Below, piece after piece: positions 57,715 to 64,000 of a stretch of 64,000 nt of DNA (position 1 is its first letter; every line of letters starts with the position of its first letter). The notes under the pieces were generated by a model that saw only the letters and a program-made list of their open reading frames with translations, made no database searches and was not told the origin of the DNA. Origin of the DNA: Takakia lepidozioides (lineage: Eukaryota; Streptophyta; Takakiopsida; Takakiales; Takakiaceae); assembly GCA_030704615.1 (NCBI GenBank), contig CM060734.1, forward strand, positions 18,166,001 through 18,230,000. Direction: 5' to 3'. The position numbers and the translations under genes were made by a program.

Positions 57715-57930
57715 AGGGGGGGGGAGGAAGAGGGGCCAGCAGAGGGCAACTGGCCAAAGAGTAGGATGAAGGCTAACAGAGAGGGGGGATGGGGCGAGCA
57801 CCCAAGCTAAGGGGTTGGCGAGAACACTATCACCCACAGGAGGATAACTAAATACAGAAACTAAAAATCTAGATGAGTCTTAATGCGAGCTACACGTTCC
57901 TTCCGGTGACGACAATTGACATCCAAATCA
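55866..57930. other. Intergenic region with simple repeats
   Basis: Contains a tRNA-like stretch on the - strand at about 55925-55990 (B-box-like GTTCAATTC), the second copy of the non-LTR tail at 56107-56196, a G-run near 56271-56281, and a (GA)n then (G)n microsatellite at about 57680-57722. The ORF at 57314-57595 has no recognisable domain. No gene is supported. Confidence 0.45.
56107..56196 (-). mobile_element. Short non-LTR retroelement tail, copy 2
   Basis: Nearly identical to 34973-35060 (CTCCGGCCGAAGCCGGCGTAA ... GTGGGCCCTATATA), with few substitutions. Confidence 0.55.
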
Positions 57931-57936
57931 TCAGAC

Positions 57937-58593
57937 TCAGGAAGGGGGCTTCCATTCTTCGGGGAGCTGATCATTCCAGGAGACTCGAGAGTCCGAGATG
58001 TGGGAGCAGAGAATGCCATTCTTGGCCCATGAGAGGTCAAAAGTTTGAAGCAGCTTTGACCTTCTCCAAGATGAGCACCTACAAGCAGCTGCCAACAAAG
58101 AAATCCAAGCTTTCCTTCCCTCAGTCATTAGATCTGAATATAGGGGAAAAATAATCAGACTGATATTGGGGTGCTTCCCCTCAAACAGAAGAGCACACCT
58201 AGCCTTCCAAATTTGCCAAAGAGAATGTGATCTAAGACAAGACCACATAGAGCAGGAAGGGACATTCTGCGAGGAATCCAAATTAAGCAAAAGGAAAGAG
58301 AAAGAGAGAGGGGGAAGAGGGAGCCAATTGGCATAGAACCGAGAGATCAACCTCCAGACTGTACTGTCAAGTGGGCATAGCACAAGGCAATGCTCAATCG
58401 ACCAGAATGGACAGGGCTCCCGAATGAGATTACGAGGAGATCCCACAGGAAGAATTCGATCAACCAATTTCCAAAGGAACGCGCTGACCTTGGCAGCCCT
58501 GTCCTTGTGCCAGATTTCCTTTGGACAAAGCTTTTTCCACACCGAGAGAGCAAGGCCAATGTTCCATTTTTTGTTCCATACTAATAACACCAC
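57937..58593 (-). pseudogene. LINE 3' end: reverse-transcriptase zinc-binding domain
   Basis: 218 codons, open on the - strand: VWKKLCPKEIWHKDRAAKVS, AFLWKLVDRILPVGSPRNLI, EPCPFWSIEHCLVLCPLDST and LWQIWKARCALLFEG. This is the zf-RVT domain that closes plant L1-type LINE proteins, with one expected Cys replaced by Trp (CPFW). The frame stops at 57937. The RT that should precede it, at coordinates above 58.6 kb, is replaced by tandem repeats, so this is a 5'-truncated or dismantled copy. Confidence 0.75.
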
Positions 58594-58776
58594 CTATTTC
58601 TATTATGGTGCCACATGCCATTTAGGACTTAAGTGCATTAAAAATACATGTTATATAAACACGACCTATTTCTATTATGGTGCCGCATGCCATTTAGAAC
58701 TTAGGTGCATTAAAAATACATGGTATGTAAACACCACCTATTTCTATTATGGTGCCACATGCCATTTGGAACTTAA
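58593..58776. repeat. Tandem repeat of about 72 bp, interrupted in its third unit
   Basis: ACCTATTTCTATTATGGTGC begins at about 58592, 58663 and 58736. Each unit continues CATTT(A/G)G(A/G)ACTTAAGTGCATTAAAAATACATG. The third unit stops at TTAA 58773-58776 and resumes after the element at 60104 (TTAAGTGCCATAAAAACACATG). Confidence 0.88.
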
Positions 58777-60103
58777 CCCCTAAAGGCTAGAGCTTTTTCC
58801 ACCTTAACTGCAAAATTTGCACCCATGGCCACCTTCTTATTCCTTACTAAGATTGTACTAAGATCTACACAACTTGACCATTCAATCATGTTCGTAAATA
58901 TATCGCTTACCTCCACCTCTAATTTCATTAAGAATTAGAATCTTATAACCATTTGTGAGCATGAAAATTTTTGCAACTTTTGTAAAATAGAAAAATAAAA
59001 TATCACAAGTCTTATCAAAATTCCTCGATTGCTAATTCAATTGAACCCAATTTCTATAAGAATATATCTCATGATGTTGGGGCATCTTCTCCTAAATTTT
59101 TAGAATTTTGGACAAGATTTGTGTATACCTACAAAGTGATCCAAAAGGGAGTCAATACATTGCATTTTCAGCACTTTGCCACCTGTTTTTATTTAAGACA
59201 AATCTGGGTTTGTTGTTTAAAACATGGAACGGTCTCAAGGTTTTCAATCAAGTGGGAAAGGTCCTCACAAATTTTTGATTGAGTCCATCCATGTAATCCT
59301 CCTCAGATGGGGTTTGCACTGACCCCGTTGTTTTTTAAGGCTTATATGCCACCCCATGTGCCACCCTATGCCATGCAATAAACCCCAATCCACTTTGTCC
59401 TTCCCGTGCTCATCTCTCTCACCTACCAAACAGCCATTTGCATCGGAGTAGACACTTTGGTACAGCAGAGCTTCCTGCAAAGGGTGCATGTTACACCTTT
59501 GGATTTTGTCGAGAATCCATCGAGAACTTTGTGTTGAAGTGAAAATTGCATGTAAAAACTGATTTGACCACCAAATTCGAGTATCGAGTTGATTTTTCCT
59601 AGATACAGGCCCTCCAAAAGCTGATTATATGGTACTTAAATGAATGTCTCCCCCAAAAATCAGGCCGAAATTCCAAAAATTGAGATAGATTGCTATGTAT
59701 GAGAAATTTGGGGGATACATTGTCATCTTTTGGCTTCCTTCTCAGATACACTCATGAGGTAATTATTTGCTTTCTAATTCCTTTGGTAAGTTCGTGCACA
59801 TTCACATTACATAGTGCCCTGTCTAGAAATTTAGGCATTATGATAAATTTTGAGCCCTAGATGTCATTTACAAGATTGCTTATTTGGCCTGCCACGTGGG
59901 CAGGTCAATGGTGCGCCCTACACTTTGTAAAATTCTAGAGAGCGGAGCTTTAATTATTTTAGGGTGATGTAAATTCCCACATGTGCTCTTCCTAATGTGC
60001 AACATTTACCTTTAGGGTACATTTCCATCCACTGTCATCCACAAAGACTACATGTGGATGAAATCTGAAACGGGTTGATTTGGGTCGTCTTGTCCTCTAG
60101 GGG
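58777..60103. mobile_element. piggyBac-like non-autonomous element, TTAA target
   Basis: 1,327 bp flanked by TTAA on both sides (58773-58776, 60104-60107). Ends are short imperfect inverted repeats: CCCCTAAAGG at left and the complement of CCCCTAGAGG at right. piggyBac elements target TTAA and begin CCCT or CCCC. No transposase ORF inside. The uninterrupted neighbouring repeat units serve as the empty site. Confidence 0.75.
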
Positions 60104-60318
60104 TTAAGTGCCATAAAAACACATGTTGTGTAACTGTAATAGGTGGGGTTTTATAAGGTAATGGGAATGGGCATATCCACCCTATGCTGCTTCTTTTTGG
60201 AGACTTGCTAATAGAATGCTCCCATTGGCAGATTCTCTCATTGACAACACTTTTCTTTTGCTCTGTTTAAGGTTTGTATTGTATGATGGGTATTGCTGAA
60301 TGAATAGAGCATTGCTTA

Positions 60319-60412
60319 GAGATAAAGATAAAGATAAAGTTTCTTTAACGGACTGTAACTACGAGCCATTTCACCTTGTGGCTAGCGTCTTCGAAATGGG
60401 GTGGGTGCTATG
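60319..60412 (-). mobile_element. Non-LTR retroelement tail with (GATAAA)n
   Basis: AGATAAAGATAAAGATAAAG precedes TAACTACGAGCCATTTCACCTTG, a diverged version of the tail at 34973 and 56107. On the - strand this is a 3' end followed by TTTATC repeats, as in several non-LTR families. Confidence 0.5.
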
Positions 60413-60578
60413 GGTTGGAGGGGTTTGACTGTCTTCTAGTTTGTGTTTATGAGTAATGATAATGGTGAGGGATTTGATAGCTACCAGGTGTATGACTAAA
60501 ACATATGGTTCTTGCTACTTTAGAGAGTTGGAGATTATTGTGGAGGGGTTTGAGGCTATGTGGATCTATGCCACCTCT

Positions 60579-60890
60579 CACTACCAGCGTAGCTACGGCG
60601 TGAGCCCAGCCCTGTGAGCCTGGGAGCTGAGCTCACGTTGTAGCTGCAAAGCGTGAGCTGAGCTCACACTTCAGGGAAGCGTGAGCGGCACAAATCTGCT
60701 GGCACAGCTTATCACAGTCTGTCACAGTCAGTCGCAGTCTATCACAGTCTATCACAGCACGACACAGCCTGACACAACTTTACACAGCCAGTCATAGCCC
60801 GACACAGTTCCACACAGCCAGTCACAGCCGACACAGCCAGTCACAGCTCGGCACAGTCACAGCATGGCACAGCCCGTCACAACGTACATA
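60579..60890. repeat. GTGAGC-rich block and CACAG decamer satellite
   Basis: 60579-60690 has repeated GCGTGAGC/GCTCAC motifs. 60700-60890 is a run of about 19 ten-bp units of the type CACAGYCNGT (CACAGTCTAT, CACAGCCAGT, CACAGCCCGA), with occasional 8-9 bp units. Confidence 0.8.
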
Positions 60891-61509
60891 GGGAACGGTT
60901 ACCATGGCAGGGAACGTCTGTGTGGGAATGACATCTACAGAGGGAACATGCATTCTGTCTTGAGATGACAGTTAGTTAGTTAGACGGTTGGAACAGCTTG
61001 CAGGTAGATTAGGCAAAGTAGCAACTTGGAGAGGACACTTCTCGGAGAGCACTTCTTGGTCATCAGGAGAGGAGATCAGGGGAGAGCATGTCTGGAGCAG
61101 GAAGGAAGGACATGGTGAAGGAGGAGAGACAATATGTTGATGCTATTACATGCAAGCTATAGAGATATACTGTAGAGCAAGCTAGGGACACCATGGCTTT
61201 GGCCTGATACATGTTAAATCTTAATTTGATACTTATTCGATACAATCACAGTGTGTAGAGAGACTTGAGTGAAGCTGTGGAATGAATGGATGAGTGAATG
61301 AAATCCGATAGATACTGAAGCAATCTGATGCTTAAGTATACACAGTAAGGTAATTTGCTAACATGAAGGCAAGAAGAAATATAAACAGGAAGCACAACCA
61401 TGATACACTAGTTGTAGGTCATGACTGATTGTTCTGAGCGGGCTGAGTGCTTAGAGATATCCAACTCTTCTATCTTGGAGTTCCTACCTCGGATAGCGAA
61501 GGGATGGGT
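60891..61509. other. No recognised gene
   Basis: Contains AGTTAGTTAGTTAG (about 60969) and GAATGAATGGATGAGTGAATG (about 61281). No coding signal. Confidence 0.45.
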
Positions 61510-62085
61510 GAGTAAAAGCCGCTTGATAGGGATCCCAGCAACTGCCCAAACAAGCATCTCACCCCGTGGGACTTCTCACCCAAGTCATGGGATATTTTCA
61601 TATTCCTGCAGGATTGGATAGACCACTCTCAGCAGAGGAGGGTCTACATGTCCGCTCTTGAGTACCTTCCTGGCTTCCACAATCAGCCTCGCGGGGACGG
61701 GCTTGCGCGGCTTTGGTGCCTGCGAATCGTTGATCTGCAGTATCCGCCTGCATGGAACATCCCCAAAAGCCGCACGGCCTTCCTGTATCATTGGAGGTGC
61801 TGCCAGTGGGCCTACGAGGATTGCATCGGGTGTACGTACATGCCAGAGAGGATTCCATCGCAAACAGTGTATGGGGACATTCTCATAAGCTATGAGAATG
61901 AGTCCTATGGACATAGAGTATCCACAGCAAAGATCTCAATTTACGATGGTGCATATATTGGAGGACATGACACCGTTGTCCACTACACCAAAGGAGAGCA
62001 GGCTGCATCCATTGTCTTCACCTACCGACACCCTGTCAGTCATGAGCTTGTTGAGAGGCCAATCGAGGTTCCAGCTTCTTGGTGA
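61510..62085 (+). CDS. Unidentified protein, terminal exon
   Basis: The frame is open from about 61509 (just after a TAA) through ATG 61648 to TGA 62083-62085. It looks coding: LTPWDFSPKSWDIFIFLQDW, RIVDLQYPPAWNIPKSR, LYHWRCCQWAYEDCIGCTYM and YGDILISYENESYGHRVSTA. Trp, Tyr and Cys content is high. The overlapping - strand ORF (61585-61914) is a shadow. If spliced, the exon could start after an AG near 61512. I recognise no family. The next coding region, 0.7 kb downstream, is transposon-like, so this may be an accessory gene of that element. Confidence 0.4.
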
Positions 62086-62803
62086 GAACAGTGCAACACG
62101 GGAGCAAATTCCCAACTTACCTGAGCATGGATGGCATGCATACTTTTGGCTTCCCTCAGCTTGTGAGGGCATGCATACTTGTCACAATTCATTTTTAATA
62201 AAAATGTCTCATTTGAACCAAAGTTCCACTTTTGTACAATGTTGCATTTTGTTGAATGTTGATTTTTGGCTGCGAGGGTCTGGCACTCAGTCTTGCAATC
62301 AGACCCACTGGAATGCCACCTCTGTCAATTCCCTCTGTCCATGGGGAAGGTGCTTGCACGCTCGCCCCCCACGCTTCTTGTCAGACGCCGTAATTACTGG
62401 TTTGCGCAGCACATCTGCACAGGTCTGCAGCCTTCTGACTGCATACCGTTGGCAGTTATTGCGCAAAGGCCAGGGGCCGCATTCCGGAGACAAGGTTCAA
62501 TAACACTCTGATAGTGGATTTTTGCGAGAGTGGGCTCCCCGGATTCGTGAATAGGCTTCGTCGCTCGGAAAGATCGGCCCTGCATTCCTTTCCCTCGCTG
62601 CATCCCCCCTTCTCCCAGGGCGCTTGCACGAACGCCGTCCTGGCAGTCTTGTGTACACATCTCCCATGGCAGAAAACTTGAGCGTTATAGTGTACTGCCC
62701 TCCTCACGAGCATAGAGCTACATTTCCATGCAGAGGGGAGATCTATCGGGTGATGGAGAATTAATATATCTGCATTCGATACCGCCTGGCGGGGTCGGTA
62801 TTT
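62086..62803. other. Spacer, possible intron
   Basis: Overlapping short ORFs on both strands without motifs. It could be an intron or 3' UTR between the two neighbouring coding regions. Confidence 0.4.
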
Positions 62804-64000
62804 TTGGAGGAGGAAAGGAAGGATTCAAATGGAGTTGTAGTCGAAAGTATTGTTGTGCTCCATGATGATTTCGGCGATAGTAGGGAATGGCGAGTTCCAC
62901 CATCAGATAGCGTCATATACAGGGCTGTTGGGGACTTCATTTGCCCGCCAAATGCGCCTTCTATCTTGCCGCCTTCCACAAAACAATCCGTGAATCAGAG
63001 AGTGGGTACCTCAAAGAGAGAACTCCGCAACGAAGTTAATCCAGAGCCGACCCCATCAATGAAGATGAGCAAGAACCGGGTTGTTCACAACCTGTCTGAC
63101 TTAGACGAGGTCATGGAAGTTCCAAGATCATCCTGGAGATCAGCCAAGTCCTCAATGGACATCAGCGGACGAGGGAGTCATATTCCCAGCACGAGCTCAG
63201 CAACTCGATCCATTCTTGATATTTTGCGAGGGCTTCACATGGAGGGACACCGCTCGGAGCTGGCTGGGCTGGACTACAGCAAGTTTGCAATTAAATCTGT
63301 GACATGCCTTCCCGCAGATGTCGACGGCAATATCTTCTTTGAGTTCTCTCCTCGAACGGACTATTCGAGGGCGTCCGGAATGTTGACAGATATGGATAGA
63401 AAACAAGATGGTCATCCTTGGTGCGTCACCAAAACCACCAGCATGAAGATGCTCGATGGTGTGCGGGTGCGCTACGTTGTGTGTGCGGGCGCGCTGCGGT
63501 GTTTCTCCCCAACTTGCTTCCACTTTAAATCCAGAGGTCACATGAATGAGACGGATTGGACACACACAGCTCATCAACCATTTCGAGCTCAGGAAAAGGT
63601 TCCAAACTCCACATTTAAGTGTGCACATTGCAACGAACCACCACATTGCATGTCTGTTTGTAATGCCAAGCAGTTCTATGTGTTGCACCGTTTCCCTGAC
63701 CTCACATGAGCTTGCATACACGTTGTTGTGCATTGTCACAAATTGGCGAGGGGGAACTCGCGGGAGGCTACCCACGAGGCAGAGCAGCTCATTCAGGAGG
63801 AGGTTGAGACCTGGTGCCAAACCCAAACAGATACAGCTGCAGGCCGCCCATAAGATGGCATTGGCCAGAATTATGTCGGGATGGCTCCGACAGAGTTCCT
63901 CTCGATGAGAAGGAAATGGAGGCATTGCTGGAGTCAGTGTCCCACGTCTGTTCACCGAATGTCCAAAACCACATTGTCTCCTGCAAACAGAGAATTGGGC
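62804..64000 (+). pseudogene. MULE-type transposase, N-terminal part with GCM1/WRKY-like zinc finger, cut by window end
   Basis: The frame 62804-63709 has no ATG at its start, so an upstream exon is likely. After a Ser/Pro-rich leader it shows SILDILRGLHMEGHRSELAG and then a finger: ALRCFSPTCFHF, FKCAHCNEPPHC, YVLHRFPDLT, stop, then CIHVVVHCHKLARGNSREA. The C-x4-C ... C-x2-C ... HxH pattern fits the GCM1/WRKY-like finger in front of many MULE transposases. The stop at 63707-63709 interrupts the finger; the same frame continues to about 63850, then moves to another frame (QAAHKMALARIMSG) and a third (DRVPLDEKEMEALLESVSHV) up to the edge. The catalytic core would lie beyond 64 kb. Confidence 0.6.

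Noticed and set aside
61585-61914. 109-codon - strand ORF
   Set aside because: It overlaps the better + strand frame and has no motif; treated as a shadow.

Overview
The window looks like nuclear DNA of a streptophyte, a land plant or a charophyte green alga. The charophyte option, possibly Chara-like, is an inference. The evidence is GT-AG introns in almost every recognisable gene, a PLS-class pentatricopeptide (PPR) relic, a plant-type ERD6-like sugar transporter split into 18 short exons, F-box/kelch and tripeptidyl-peptidase II relics, and a dense load of LTR, non-LTR and DNA transposons. I see no operons, CRISPR arrays or rRNA genes.

Layout. 0.5-5.9 kb (+): an intron-rich gene joining a ParB/sulfiredoxin-like fold (DGNHR motif) to a beta-class-like DNA methyltransferase module. 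Every intron of this gene longer than 200 nt is seeded with near-perfect hairpin repeats. 7-12.3 kb: a promoter-like hairpin, a decayed acidic ORF, a 120-bp tandem array bracketed by a 175-bp direct repeat, and a 2-kb tandem duplication with one internally deleted copy. 12.4-14.95 kb (-): PPR pseudogene expanded in tandem. 15.27-22.18 kb: a Ty3/gypsy element (pol on -) with a perfect 5-bp target duplication and a 679-bp inversion that moves the LTR end, primer-binding site and N-terminal half of gag to the opposite strand. 22.2-28.1 kb: LINE-like endonuclease (+), then an A/C-rich relic on the - strand with a 180-bp in-frame tandem repeat and two tRNA-derived SINE copies. 28.3-30.2 kb: a second LINE endonuclease relic interrupted by a hAT-like non-autonomous element. 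30.6-34.9 kb (-): a TPP2 fragment, an unidentified split gene and an F-box/kelch pseudogene.

35.92-44.76 kb: an 8.8-kb Mutator-like element (MULE) with long terminal inverted repeats, a phase-consistent four-exon transposase ending in a SWIM zinc finger, a decayed convergent accessory gene, and arrays of an AGTCYGCTG motif in the ends and introns. 46.06-54.13 kb (+): the ERD6-like monosaccharide transporter, the one clear single-copy host gene; its 18 exons code for about 509 residues, with one splice junction that does not fit. 55.5 kb: a second, diverged MULE end. 57.9-60.1 kb: LINE 3' end, a 72-bp tandem repeat, and a TTAA-flanked piggyBac-like element inside one repeat unit. 60.6-60.9 kb: a CACAG decamer satellite. 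61.5-64 kb: an unidentified ORF and the start of another MULE-type transposase with a GCM1/WRKY-like zinc finger, broken by stops and frameshifts and cut by the window end.

Most of the window is therefore transposon-derived. The two items of most biological interest are the ParB-methyltransferase gene with its intron hairpins and the internally inverted LTR element. All calls come from reading the sequence; no database search was possible.
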